DNA from: Rhizophagus irregularis
Taxonomy: Eukaryota; Glomeromycota; Glomeromycetes; Glomerales; Glomeraceae
Length of the DNA: 64,000 nucleotides
Reading direction: 5' to 3'
Assembly: GCF_026210795.1 (NCBI RefSeq)
Contig: NC_089440.1
Location: forward strand, 2,294,001-2,358,000
The translations under genes were made by a program, and so were the position numbers. Below, one piece after another: positions 36,791 to 48,284 of the stretch; positions within the stretch are counted from its first letter, which is position 1; the number at the start of each line of letters is the position of its first letter. Under the pieces are notes generated by a model. It did not search any database. It worked only from the letters and a program-made list of their open reading frames with translations, and was not told the origin of the DNA.

Positions 36791-37076
36791 CTAATTGCGC
36801 TAATTTTTTTTTTTTTTTTTTCATTATTTACTTTTAATTATTCTCCTTTTTCACTTCTTTTACGCTTATTTTAAGCTTTTCTATTTTCTCTTCCTAATTT
36901 TTTATGAATACAAATTTTATTATTCTATATCAGAAATTTATATATAGCACTTTAGCGATTGATGAATTTACTCTATTGAATTACAAATTTTTACAACATT
37001 TTATGTCAGCCAGAATTTACACATAAAACTTCGGTTAAAGATTAATTCGACTAGCTTGCTAGTGATGCTTCCAAAA
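36791..37076 (+). other. T-rich non-coding segment of the LINE derivative
   Basis: Follows the unknown coding region and precedes the LINE-derived tail. It has long T runs (36807-36825) and no open frame. Confidence 0.5.
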
Positions 37077-37269
37077 TACGTGGCCCATCTACAAATTCTT
37101 CTTCTATTGCTACTTCTTCACAAAAATACAACTCTTCTTTGGCGACAGTTTCTCAGGATTCCTGGATTTCTTGGATATCCTCTTTTATAATTCGGGGTGG
37201 ATCATGGATCTCGCACTTGGATTTTCTGCGCCGCTTAACAGTTCAACCTCTTAGAATTTCTTTCTGGTA
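37077..37269 (+). pseudogene. Residual C-terminus of LINE ORF2
   Basis: Encodes SLATVSQDSWISWISSFI..GGSWISHLDF..RRLTVQP..RISFW and a TAA. This corresponds to the last ~60 residues of LINE ORF2 in the three full copies. It is the only ORF2 sequence in this element and marks where the unrelated region was joined to a LINE. Confidence 0.85.
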
Positions 37270-37522
37270 ACGGACTGGATTTTTGGATGTTGGATAGTTG
37301 ACTCACACTGGCCTTCGGGTAAAGTTGGGGTATGCGATTCTGTAATAGTTTAGTTTTTCTTTGCTTTAAATTTTTTAGTTTAGATTTCTTTGCTTGTATG
37401 AGTCGTGAAGCTACTCTTTTTATTTTTTATTAGTTTATTTTCTTATTTTTGTAATACTGTTCGATCTTATTTTTGAAATTTAAAATATGAATAAAAGATA
37501 AAGTCATAAGACTGTTTGCACA

Positions 37523-37539
37523 AGAAAAGGATAAAACTA
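37523..37539 (+). repeat. 17-bp target-site duplication, right copy
   Basis: AGAAAAGGATAAAACTA, directly after the LINE-type 3' end and before ctaccattcgattcg, which resumes the interrupted internal repeat of the DNA transposon. Confidence 0.9.
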
Positions 37540-37689
37540 CTACCATTCGATTCGTTTCAGTGAGAAGATTCTAACAAGCTATGATACATCCTTGTACGAT
37601 TATTAGATGCCAAGTTATTTAATATATTCTTTATATAACTGTGATTATAAACAGTTCTTTTTAATATAAGATTTTTGAGGATAGGTGTG

Positions 37690-37818
37690 ATAGTGACTAT
37701 AGATAGATTGTGACTATATAGGATAGATTTTAATAATAAAGTGTTTTGAACATTCAACTGGTGTAACTATATAGTAGAATGTGACTATAACAGGAGTGAC
37801 TATAGAGGGAGTTGACTG
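37690..37818. promoter_or_regulatory. Subterminal GTGACTATA repeats at the transposon end
   Basis: Five close variants of gtgactata (agtgactatagatag, tgtgactatatagg, gtaactatatag, tgtgactataac, gtgactatagaggg) lie in the last ~130 bases. Repeated subterminal words of this kind often serve as transposase-binding sites; that role is inferred. Confidence 0.5.
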
Positions 37819-37820
37819 TA

Positions 37821-39805
37821 ATGGAACTTCGAGAGATACAGTCTGAAGAAACAAAAAAAAAAAGAAGAATTGGCACTTGATGTAAAGGGAATGAGGACGC
37901 TTGATACATTATTTACAAGTACTGAAGCATCAACTAGTATGCTCTCACCACAATCATTGCAGCCACAATTTCCACTTCCATCTCTATTTTCATTTTCTGA
38001 AACACAAAATCGTTCTTTAATTACTAAAGAGCTTACAAGAAATCTACAAATACGCCTAAAAGAAATAAATCAACAATGCTTAATAATGAAATCAGCAAAA
38101 ACAAATAAAAATGTTTTTACCTATGATTATTTACGTCGTCTAAGTATACGTAGGTATATACAATTATTATTAGATGGTCAGGGTAAAATGGATGCCAGTA
38201 ATCAAATTGCATAAATCATGTGGGACAAAGGTGATTATATTGCAAGATGTATTCGAAAATGGAAAGCCCACTTTATACAGACAGGAGAGCTTCTTATCTA
38301 TCATCAAGGAAAACATACAAAATTGGAAAGTTTGCTAAATAATGAAGACTTTGATTGAAGAATGCTAATACTTGCATACAACAAAAACCAGAATCACGTA
38401 CTCCTAGAAACCTGAAAATGTATATTGAAGGAATAATATTTCCTAAATTAACGGGTCATATTAAAAAAGACACGATTTCTGAGAAAACTTGCCGAAATTA
38501 CATGCATTTGTGGGGATATAAGTATGATGAAAGAAGGAAGGGAGTTTATTATGATGGGCATAAGCAACCGGACGTAGTGCTATACAGAAAGGAATGGTTG
38601 AAGAAGATGTTTGAATATCAAAAGTTTATAAAAGAATTTGATGGTGATATGATGGATATTGTTTCAGAATTCCAGTTTAAGCCAGGAGAAAAAGAACTAG
38701 TCCAAGTGACATATGATGAATGTCACTTTTATGCAAATGATGGGCAATAAAGAATCTGGATAAGAGAAGACGAAGATATCCTACGCTCAAAGCACCAGAG
38801 ATGTTCCATTATGATTTCAGCCTTCCTTTGTCCATGTCACGGGTTACTACGATTATCCAATGAACAGTTACAGGAAAATCCACACATAAAAAATAAAGAG
38901 GCTTTTGTTATTTGTTCTATACAAACAGATGGATATTGGAAATCGAAGCATATGTTAGATCAAGTAAGATTAAATATGGTTGGAAATCTCAGAAACAAAG
39001 AAAAAAAAAACAAATCCTGATTAAGGATTTTTCATTTGCAAAAATAGCTTGTGCATCAAGCTATTCCAATATTTGAGATACTGCACCCTGGTTGTGTTGG
39101 AGTTTTCTGTTTTGATCAATCTACAAATCACAATGCAATGGCAGCTGATGCACTAATTGCGACAAGAATGAACTTGAGTCCCGGAGGAGCACAACCTAAA
39201 ATGCGTGATGGATGGTATATCGATAAAAATGGAGAGAAGCAGACACAATTAATGGTATTTCTAGGTAATCATAAACTAAAAGGAAACCAAAGGGTATCAA
39301 GCAAGTACTTACAGAACGTAACCTTTGGCCAGAGAAAAGTATTCGTTTGATGTGTGAGCAGTGTTCAGGAAAATAAGATGATAATATTGATCTGAAAAGA
39401 CTAGACTGTTGTGCACAAAGAATAATGTCACTGCAACCAGATTTTTGTGAACAACGGTCAATATTGGAATAAGTATTAATTAAAGCAGGACATATTTTTG
39501 AGCGTTACCCAAAATTCTATTGTGAATGCAACTTTATAGAATGGTACTGGGGTTTTGCAAAACGGGAAACAAGGCGGATATGCAATTATAATTTCAATGA
39601 TTTATTGATACAGGTTCTGGAAGTTCTCATAAGTGTTTCTGTAACAACTATCCGCAAGTTTGCACGTAAATCATGGAAATACATGGATGCATACAATAAA
39701 GGATTGGAAGGTAGGACTGCCGAGTGGGCTGTTAATAAATATAAATCACATCGTCGTTTACCTGAAAATATTGAAAGAATAATGGATCAGTTAGATAATA
39801 CATAA
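37821..39805 (+). pseudogene. DDE transposase, decayed
   Basis: A DDE-fold transposase of a type widespread in fungi. Candidate catalytic residues are Asp in VTYDECHFYAND (38715), Asp in VFCFDQSTNH (39114) and Glu in CNFIEWYWG (39539). Other family-like blocks are MNLSPGGAQPKMRDGWY and TIRKFARKSWKYMDAYNKG. The frame is broken by an indel in the A-run at about 37855, TAA at 38212, TGA near 38358, TAA at 38748, a frameshift near 39010 and later stops. The first ATG (37821) abuts the TA of the neighbouring transposon. It is probably not that transposon's own enzyme, because it lies outside the TIRs. Confidence 0.75.
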
Positions 39806-40202
39806 GTACATATTAATAATAAAGACATTAATTAATGCATACTTTACATACTTAACTGCTTTTATGGTTGACTGGTATAACTTTTATAGCAGTATTAACT
39901 GCTTTCATGTTGCTGAAAAGTGTCATTTTTCTCATTGTTTACAGTGAAATTAAAATTAAAATGAAAACACGTAACGTTTTTGCATGTAAAAATCTAATCA
40001 AAATTTCAAATCTTAGATTTTATTGGTCAATTTCGAGTCACGTGATTTAGGTTCGGTTCTCGGAAAATTGAAACAAAATCACGTGATTGTCGAGTATAGA
40101 CTTCCGGCACCATATTTAATTTACATTTAAATTTTGCCTATTTCAGTATATTTTGAGGATATTTAAAATAAGAATATTTTAAGTATATTATTATATACTT
40201 AA
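39806..40202. other. Non-coding DNA with tattttaagtat words
   Basis: No gene. Contains two cacgtgatt words (40038, 40080), gagtatagacttccggcac (40094) and tattttaagtat-type repeats, the same order as at 19463-19610. Confidence 0.55.
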
Positions 40203-40978
40203 ATTATCCTTTAAACGGTTTTGCCGGCAAATTTGCCTGCAATTTTTCAAAATAAATTTATATCCAAATATAAAGTTTGTCAATATGATTTGGATTATCC
40301 TATAATTCCGCAGCTATATTGATCTACATTTTTAGCATCAATTGTATGGTTTTGATATGTGATTAATGACTGCTAATCACCGAAATTAGTCACAAATTAA
40401 CCTCAAAAAAATAACATCAGAATTTTTATATAATAAATTAATTTTCTTTACCATAATATTCTGCTTCATTACAAAGCATTTTAATATATTTTTTTATTTT
40501 TATTATGAAACTTCACACTCTAATGAACAAAATAGAGATGATAAAATTTAACTTTATGCATTTTTTACAAGTTCACAAAAATAATTCTTTTTTTAGGGTT
40601 CTATGTAAAGTCAAAATGCCACTTCTAAACATTAAAAATCATCATAACAAAAGTTGTTCATCATAGAAATTTCTACATATTCAATTAAGCTTTAATATAG
40701 CTGCAATCAAATTCCAATGAGATCGTCAAAGTTAAATGCAAATTTTTCAAAATTTTTTGTCATTTAAAAAATATAACTTTTGACCAATGGTCAATCTTCA
40801 ATCTTATAATATGTAATTAATAAATAATGATTATTGTCACATAAATTATGATTTAAGCTCTTTGCGAAAAAAAATTTTATTAGAATAACTTCATTTTTCA
40901 TAAAATTAGATGAGAACTGAATTTTCGGTAAAATTGCAGGCAAATTTGCCTGCAATGTTTTACCGTTTAGTAAGGGAT
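40203..40978. mobile_element. MITE-like element with palindromic ends
   Basis: Inverted ends: atcctttaaacgg..GGCAAATTTGCCTGCAATTTT at left; the right end on the other strand reads atcccttactaaacgg..GCAGGCAAATTTGCCTGC. Each end contains its own near-perfect palindrome (18 bp at right). The interior is AT-rich without an open frame. Outside both ends lie tattttaagtat-type repeats. The target duplication is not clear. Confidence 0.65.
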
Positions 40979-41059
40979 ACTTAAATGATTGCCTATTTCA
41001 GTATATTTTAAGTATAAAATAAAATTTTAAGTTTATTTTAAGTATATTTTAGCAAAAAT

Positions 41060-41452
41060 ATTTTTTATAGAAAATATAAATTTATAATATATGTAATCAA
41101 AATTATAGCCTACAAGTAAAACATTTAATGCCTAATTTAATTAGAAATTTTTATATACAATTATTTAGTAAAATATTTTTTAAGTAAAAAATATCTTTAT
41201 AAATAAATTTTTCTTTTTTAAAATTTAATTTCTTATTTTCAAGTATCTTTATATATTGTAATATTTTTGTAGTATTTAGATAATTTTTGCAAAACTAAAA
41301 TTAGAATTTATTTATTTTACTATACCAAAAAAATGCTCAATATTATGCATTTAAGAAATTAAAGATATTTGAAAATAGTGTTGTTAAATATCATTAAAAT
41401 GATATTGAAATAATATCAAATAATATTAAATAGAAATTTTCTAAGTTTACAT
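41060..41452. other. AT-rich non-coding DNA
   Basis: Extremely AT-rich. Nothing else seen. Confidence 0.5.
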
Positions 41453-41679
41453 GGGGTGTTTGTACACGGGTCATATAAATATAATTTTTAATAGACTAAT
41501 TTTTTGTTTTTTAACTTGAAATTGAATGCTACCGACATTATACTCTTTTACTTTTTATTCTTATTATATTACAGATAAATATATGTATTTTCACCTGCTC
41601 TGAAAGTTTATTTAAGGCATTAAAGGAGGTTTTGAATGCCGTTTTTAATCTACTAATATGACCCGTGTTTAAACACTCC
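41453..41679. mobile_element. MITE with GGGGTGTTTGTACACGGGTC ends
   Basis: The left end is GGGGTGTTTGTACACGGGTC followed by atat; the right end on the other strand is GGAGTGTTTAAACACGGGTC followed by atat. That is 21 matches in 24. 227 bp, no coding capacity. No convincing target duplication is visible, so the superfamily is unknown. Confidence 0.65.
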
Positions 41680-41783
41680 GTGTACAAATAGAAATTGCCT
41701 ATTAAATAATATTGATTTTATTATAAAAAAATATGAAAAATAACAAATATTATTTGAAAAATAGGCAAATAATATACAATAAA

Positions 41784-42061
41784 AATGGAAATAAAAAAAT
41801 GGTCATCACACATATCCTACACATATCTTACATATATCGGGTACTCAAAATGTAGAAAATTATACACAAATAATACATATATCATACACATATCAGGTAC
41901 TTATATATATAGTATACCTATCAGGTACCTGATATATGTATGATATATATATTAGTACCCGATATGTGTATGATATGTGTATTATTTGTGTATGATTTTC
42001 TACATTTTGAGTACCCAATATGTGTAAGATATGTGTAGGATAAATCATTTTTTTACCAGTG
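41784..42061. mobile_element. Foldback MITE, relative of 16548-16825
   Basis: Same arms as the element in LINE copy 2: tcctacacatatcttac, tcgggtactcaaaatgtag, a central caggtacctg palindrome, and a right end catttttttaccagtg. The left tip is degraded (ggaaataaaaaaatgg). The arms pair almost completely. Confidence 0.8.
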
Positions 42062-43269
42062 CAATTTAACAACATTATTTGAGAATAATATTTACAATAA
42101 ATCTTAATTAATAAAACTATTAATTAACAAAGAGAAATAAATATTAAAAATATTTGATCAGCAAAAAAATTCTGGTTTATTATAATAAAATCAGTATATC
42201 TTTATACAAATATTTTAATATGAAATTGCTAAAAATATAAAAAGAAAAAACTAATTATTGCTATTTTTATTTTTTCAATAAAAGTAATATTATGATTAAA
42301 ATAACTATTTACAATTTCACTTAAATTAGTAATATAATATTTGATTAATAATAAATTAAAATTGTATTTAAATTAATAATAAAAGAAATTTACTACTTAT
42401 CTATCACAAATAGATATATAAAAACTATCCATTTTAAGTTGTATTTTATAATTTACAGTTAAGTATTGTTTTAAATTTGAAAAGTAAAATGTTTTATACA
42501 TTAGCAGTACTAGTATCATTTTGATAATCTAATTTTATAATATCATTTTTATATATAATTGAATTATAATGATTAATAAGATTGAAAAAATTAAAATATT
42601 GAATTGATGAATTTCTAAATATTAATTATAAATAGGATTTTTAAATTAAGTAAACCTTTCCAAAATTTTACAATTAGTTTCTTTAAAATTTTACTATAAT
42701 TTTATTATAATTTTAGCAAGATTTCAGACTTTCAGCAGTTTTAGTATTTATAATAAGTTTTATTAGATTTTGCTTTTTTTCAGAGTTTTATCAATAGTTT
42801 TAGCAAAATTTTATTATTTTAGCATTTTACTAATTTGCTAAAATCATTTAATTTTTTCAGTAATTTTATTCTAAATATTAAAGTATTGCAGTTTTTTGCA
42901 TATATATATAAATAATAAGACTAATAATATTAAAATTAGATAATTAAAACAAATATTTAAATTATTATTATAAATAGAAAATTATTCTAATGTTAAATTA
43001 TAAGTATTTTTTTCTGTACTTGAAATTCAACAATTACTCTATTTGAATTAATTAATAATATATAAAATTATAAATATGGGGCGAATAATTAAGATTGCTT
43101 GGCTAAACTCATTTTAACTTTTGACAAAAGTCTAAACTTTAATTAGTAATAGTTTAAACTATGACAAAAGGTTTTGACAATTGCTAAATGTTTAAACTAT
43201 ATCTAAACTTTCTAATTAATAAAATTTAAAATAAAATATTATATATTAATTAACAATTATTAATAAATA
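42062..43269. other. AT-rich non-coding DNA
   Basis: No gene or clear repeat. Mostly poly-A/T words. Confidence 0.5.
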
Positions 43270-43450
43270 CAGTCAGACCTCCATATAGTCACACTCCATA
43301 TAGTCATATCATATAAAATTTCTCCATATAATCACACTTCTAGGAAAAACCAATTTATATAATTATTATTTTATATAATCATATTATAGTAAAAACCTTT
43401 ATATAGTTACCAATTTTTGCAGAACCAATTAAATAACTATATAGAAATCT
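43270..43450 (+). mobile_element. Left terminus of a TA-flanked DNA transposon
   Basis: CAGTCAGACCTCCATATAGT followed by repeated atatagtcac / atataatcac words (43290, 43322, 43370, 43402). It resembles the ends at 18826, 23817 and 37818, but the third block differs, so it is another family of the same type. A matching right end was not found. Confidence 0.5.
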
Positions 43451-43896
43451 AACTATACTAATAATAATATATAAAAAGTAAAATTATAAAACAGTTATAA
43501 AACTGGTTATTAGTTAAACTTACTATATATTTTAATATATTTTTTTTTTTTTTTTTTAAATGTTGAATCATGTATCATTTTATTAGAATATATTTGGACT
43601 ATATAATAATCACAACTATTCTATAAATGATACTTCCAGCACCTGATCAGTCCAATCAAACATTAACTATTATATCACAAATAAATTAAAAATATATAAA
43701 ATTAAATAATAAAAGTAAACCAAAATAATTAAACCAAAATACTATACTATAAACCAAAATTAAACTAGAAAGAAAAATAAAGGAAAAATAAAAGTAAAGT
43801 AAAAATAAATTTACTAATAAATAATTAATTAAAAAGTTTTTTTTTTTTTTTTTTAAAAAAATATTACTCCAGTAATTTTTTGCTTATGTATAATGT

Positions 43897-45025
43897 AACC
43901 TTATTAAACTTCTTCTTTATTGGAATCCAATCCTCACATATGTATTTCTTTATAAAGGTATCCATTGATTTCTTTACCATTGGAATCCTTTTGTACTCGA
44001 TCTGCTTTTCTTGTTTGTATATCTTTTGCTTTATCTGAAGGTTGATTTAAGTGGTCTTTTGCTTTATTTAAAGGTTGATTTAAGTTGTCTTTTATTTTGG
44101 GTTCTGAAGTAATTTTATCTGTTCAAGTAATGCCTTTTCTTTTTTCCCATAAAATGATTTGTTCACATTTTGGTTTCCATAATAATTCTTTAAATGTTAA
44201 AATGAACCGTATTAAAATGTTAGCCATAAGTATCTGTGCTTCATTAAGAGTTATTTTAAAATCTTTTTGTAATTTTATTGTTAAATGAGTTTCAACTTTC
44301 ACTTTCAATGCCAAGTGTTGGAACTTTTGGAATTTTTCTGACCTTGCTGTAATTCCTAATATATCTTGTAATACATTTCTAATAAAATCTTCACCTTGGC
44401 ATTTAATTTGCTTTTGTTTTAAACATATAATTATAGATTTTTCTGTTATAATCTCCAAAATTTTTTGCCAAATCAATTCATATGCTTGGCATTCAAATAA
44501 GTGATTCCAATTTTCCTTTTTGTTACAGTTCATAACACATTTCATCTTCTTATAAAGTTTTGGCTTTCTTAATGCTAGAATAGATCCTAAAGGAAGGATT
44601 TTATGAAATAGTTTTGCTATAAAAGTCCACAAATAGTTAGTTTGCATACTAGTGCAGTGAAACCCTTTGCAATAATGGAAAATAAGCCAAGTAATTTTCC
44701 AGTCTATCTGATTAACATCTCCATAACATAATTCCTGATTATTTTTTAACAATGACCATTCAGTAGCTTCACCTGTAGCTAATATTTTCAAAATAAATCG
44801 TCTAATATTAACTTCAATAGGATTATCTATAAAAACAGGAAAGTAGGATAGTATATTATTAATAAAATTTATATTATTTCTAAAAAGATTATTTCCACAT
44901 TGTCCTTTTTTTGCCAATTTGTCAGCTATATCATTGCCTATAATGCCACTATATCCCTTTATTTTAACCAACTTTATGTTTATTGATGCCTCTCTGATTA
45001 GCATAATTATTTTAATAATGATCAA
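43897..45025 (-). pseudogene. LINE fragment: RNase H and zinc finger (5'-truncated)
   Basis: A 300-codon open frame (44123-45025) begins inside RNase H (LVKIKGYSGIIGNDIADKL: the His/Asp end of the domain, His replaced by Tyr). Downstream comes the RT-associated zinc finger (CVMNCNKKENWNHLFECQ) and a Lys-rich tail. After the TGA at the end of the frame, the same frame stays coding-like (NLNQPLNKAKDHLNQPSDKAK) for ~70 codons before a second stop. It is a different LINE family from the array. The RT and endonuclease are absent upstream, as in 5'-truncated insertions. Confidence 0.7.
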
Positions 45026-45784
45026 GTTATTAGTTTTTTTTAATATATTTTAATATATAATGATTTAAATAATTAATATAAATTATATAATTTATTATAA
45101 TAAATGGTAAACTTTATTAATTACTATGTAAAAATATGTCTAAACCTTTCGCAGTTTTACCAGTTTCATCAGTTTCGCAGTTTCGCAAATTTTTAATTTT
45201 TTAATAAAATGTTTTAACTAGTTTTAATTTCAACAATTGTCTAAATTACTTAGTTTTGCCTAGCAACCTTAGGCGAATTAATTTTTTATGTAATATTAAA
45301 ATATCATTAGCAGTATCTTTTAATTTGTTAAGTATTAAAGCAATTAAAATATATTAGTTTAAATAATTTATAATAAACAAACCAGATCTATATATATTAT
45401 ATAATATTTATATATTTAAAATAAATATAAGTAATTTAATTATTTTTATATATAATTATTATAATACAATTATCTTAAATTTTAGTAATCTAATTTATTA
45501 TTACTAGTATTTATAAATACTATATATAATATATATTTTCACAAAAATTTATTTATTTAAATCAAAAAAATTACTTTAATTAAAATTGTTTAGCATTTTT
45601 AAAAATAATTTTAAAAAAAAAATTTAATTTGTATTATTTTTATTTTTTTTATACTACAAATATTGCAAATTTAAAAACTTAAAAAAATATATATATTGTA
45701 ATATTAAATATTGTAATATGAAATAATATTTATTATATTAATAATATTTATTAGTTTAATTAGATTATTAATATAAATTATATA
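45026..45784. other. AT-rich non-coding DNA
   Basis: No gene seen. Long A/T runs only. Confidence 0.5.
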
Positions 45785-45948
45785 CAGTCAACTCCTTCTA
45801 TAGGCACACCCCTTAGAACTAAAAAAATATTGTATAATTATAAAAATACTATATGGTATAACTAAAAAGAGGGTTTTTTTAATAAGTTTATTAGTAACTT
45901 AGGGCTAATATAAATATGCTTATAAAAAGGGTGTAATTGGGTTGACTA
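45785..45948. mobile_element. Short MITE with CAGTCAACTC-type ends
   Basis: Starts CAGTCAACTCCTTCTATAGG after TA and ends ..ggtgtaattgggttgacta before TA. About 164 bp. The ends match the TIRs at 23817 and 37818, so the same transposase type may have moved it. The right end is degraded. Confidence 0.5.
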
Positions 45949-47157
45949 TAATTATAATATTAAATATTATAGTATAAAATGTTTAATTAATTAAGTAAAA
46001 ATAACATTATTTTTATAAAAAATAAAACTTAATTTACAATAAGAAAAATTTTTTTTTTTAAAAAAACCTTATAATATATTTATTAAAATGAAAATTTGTA
46101 TAAGATAAATAATAATATTAATTAATCATAACTATCCATTAATTTATAAATCTAAATATCTAATTACTATTTTTTAAGTAACAAATAATTTTTTTTTATA
46201 AAAACAATAAAAATGATTTTTAAATTATATAAATTATATTAATACTAGTTAAAACTTTAAAATTAACTATTTAGAACTTTATTACTAGTACTTAATATCA
46301 TATAATATATATTTCAAAAAGTTATTCTAATTAAAATTATTTAGCATTCTTAAAAATAGTTGAAAAAAAGATTTAATTGCTACTAATTTTATTCTTTTTA
46401 TACTGCAAATATTGCAAAAATAAGAAAATTCGAAAAATCTAGAAAAATATAAGTAAAGTAATATATACTTTAACATTAAGTATTATAATATAAATATAAT
46501 ATTATATTAATAGTATTTTTTTTTATTTTATAGTAAATCAAAGTGGAGTTATATTCGTTATGTTACCATATTTTTTTATTTCGTCTGTTAACGTGAGCGA
46601 GTTGCTGTAGTAGTGCTTTTATTGGAATATTTGACTCGGATAAAAAAATAGTGACACGTTCCGGAGCAAATAAACATTGCTAGGAAATATTTTTTGGGGG
46701 ATCGCTTTATGTGTGAGTCTCACAATTAATAGTCGCACATATGTATCACTTATTACATCATATACACCCTGCTACGCGCTATAATTATAGTAGTATTTAC
46801 TTTCCTGAACTCTAAATAGGAGAAATAAAAAACCATGTGACCGCGTGAAAAAATTTACAATTTATAAGATTTTTTTGTTTGTGCATGTGAAGAGTTACGT
46901 TGTAGTGGATTGGCCCTACGGAAAAAAAATAACGGTAACTTTTTTTGGTGTTTCTATATCTCTATCTGAATAATGCAATAAACTCCGCAATAAGGTGAAT
47001 GTTTACAACCCACATTTACCCGCATATATTATAAACATGTTTTATTTCAGTAATCAACCATTTATAATTGAGAGTGAGATACCGATCTATTTATGGTATC
47101 CAATCAAATAGCATGATCGAACATCTAATAGAAAACGCAAATATACTATATCATAAA
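45949..47157. other. Intergenic DNA downstream of the 47158 gene
   Basis: AT-rich to about 46540, then of more balanced composition (46540-47100). No open frame, TIR or RNA gene could be supported. Confidence 0.5.
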
Positions 47158-47964
47158 TTATTCATATTCCAAAAGTCTGGGTTGTTTGGGTTGATTATAA
47201 TTGTAATTGATAGCAGGTAAAGTAGTTTGAACAGGTGGCTTTGGTTGTTCATTCCAAAAGAAGGAACTAAGCCAGGAAAGGACGCCGGTGGATTGACCGG
47301 GTTGATCGAGTTGATTTGGTTGGGCAACATAGGCCATCCTCTTACTATAATCATAATAATTATAATTGTAATTGATAGCAGGTGGAGCAGGTGGAGTAGG
47401 TGGAGTAGATGGAGCAGGTGGCTGATTATAACAAGAAAGTTAGAAATATACAACACAATAGTTCTGTAATTGAAAGAAAGAACAAAATTCCTACCTGTTT
47501 AAGTGCTTCGTTACGCATTTGAAGCTTGAGCTTGAGTTTGAAGTCTTTATTAAGACCGTCTAGTTTCCTTTCAAAGCCTTCAATTTTATTTATGTCCTAA
47601 AGTGAAAAGAAAGGACTGTATAGTGAATAACTATAAGTCGATTGATATACTGATAATATATACTTACATCACGAACATTAACAAACTTTTTGATACGTCC
47701 TTTTTTGTTGAATCTTTCAAAGAAGGGTATAATTTCATCCTTAATCAAATAATAATATCGTGACATAATCTCCCCATCTTCCTCCGAAATATGATTATTA
47801 AAAATTTCTATTAATCTGACGATTCGATCTTCCAATTCTTCTGCTTTCGGAATAATATTATTTGCCAAACGAGCATTAGAAATAAGCCCAACAATTAACT
47901 TATGTGCTAATCTTAACACTGAAATTAATTCAATTCCGCTAACCATGATAGCAATGGTTTTCAA
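47158..47964 (-). CDS. Three-exon gene, helical MLKL/HeLo-like N-terminus and Pro-rich tail
   Basis: Exons on the minus strand: 47964-47668 (99 codons), 47596-47495 (34) and 47421-47158 (87 plus stop). Introns begin GTAAGT and GTAGGA and end TTTAG and ATCAG, and all are phase 0, giving 220 residues. The start is ATG 47964 (MKTIAIMVSGIEL). Residues ~5-130 are almost all helix-forming (ELISVLRLAHKLIVGLI, LEDRIVRLIEIFN, RYYYLIKDEIIPFFERF, FERKLDGLNKDFKLKLKL), as in the four-helix N-terminal domain of MLKL-like and HeLo-type cell-death adaptors. The tail is PPAPSTPPTPPAPP followed by an Asn/Tyr-rich stretch (INYNYNYYDY, repeated near the end). There is no kinase domain. The family match is inferred; the exon structure is better supported. 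Confidence 0.65.
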
Positions 47965-48284
47965 TGCGTAACTTTTTTTTCTCTCTTAAATAGAATGCAT
48001 TTAGGCTAAAAAATTGTAACTACTAAACCGGTTTATTTTCAATGACAAAAGGAATTGTAGCTGTGTCACGCATACTAATTGTACTGCATAAAACTGGCAA
48101 GATGTAGCTATCAAAGAGTGCAGAATCCTAGATTATTTAATGCGGGTCCCCGTATCAAGTCATTTCTTTGACACTTAATTTTTTTAGATATGTACAAATT
48201 TTTCATTGATAACTGATAAGCGAACACAAAATCTATATTTGAGAATATATACACATGAAACATACACGTTTAAAAAATTCGAAG
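47965..48284. other. Upstream region of the 47158-47964 gene
   Basis: Non-coding. Should hold the promoter; a CT-rich patch (ttttttttctctctt, ~47974) lies just upstream of the start. No clear TATA or binding site is identified. Confidence 0.4.

Larger units (their letters stand above)
34342..37522 (+). mobile_element. LINE-derived element with an unrelated coding region
   Basis: The last ~445 bases (37077-37522) match the end of LINE ORF2 (from ttggcgacagtttctc to ..ctttctggtaa) and the LINE 3' UTR (tagttgactcacactggcc to gactgtttgcac). The first ~2.7 kb have no similarity to LINE ORF1 or ORF2 and hold a different broken coding region. The element lacks endonuclease, RT and RNase H, so it must depend on another LINE. 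It ends exactly at the 17-bp duplication. Confidence 0.8.
23817..37818. mobile_element. TIR DNA transposon carrying two nested retroelement arrays
   Basis: The left end is CAGTCAACTCTCTTTATAGT; the right end read inwards is CAGTCAACTCCCTCTATAGT; TA lies outside both (23815-23816, 37819-37820). If the LINE/SINE arrays at 23871-32852 and 33349-37522 are taken out, only about 0.8 kb remains, with no transposase, so it is a non-autonomous element. Internal sequence has three ccattcgattcgt repeats and, near the right end, several gtgactata words that could be transposase-binding sites. Pogo/Tc1 affiliation is inferred. Confidence 0.75.

Noticed and set aside
37821-39805. This transposase as the enzyme of the adjacent CAGTCAACTC element
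   Set aside because: It lies outside that element's TIR and TA flank, and no TIR of its own was found.
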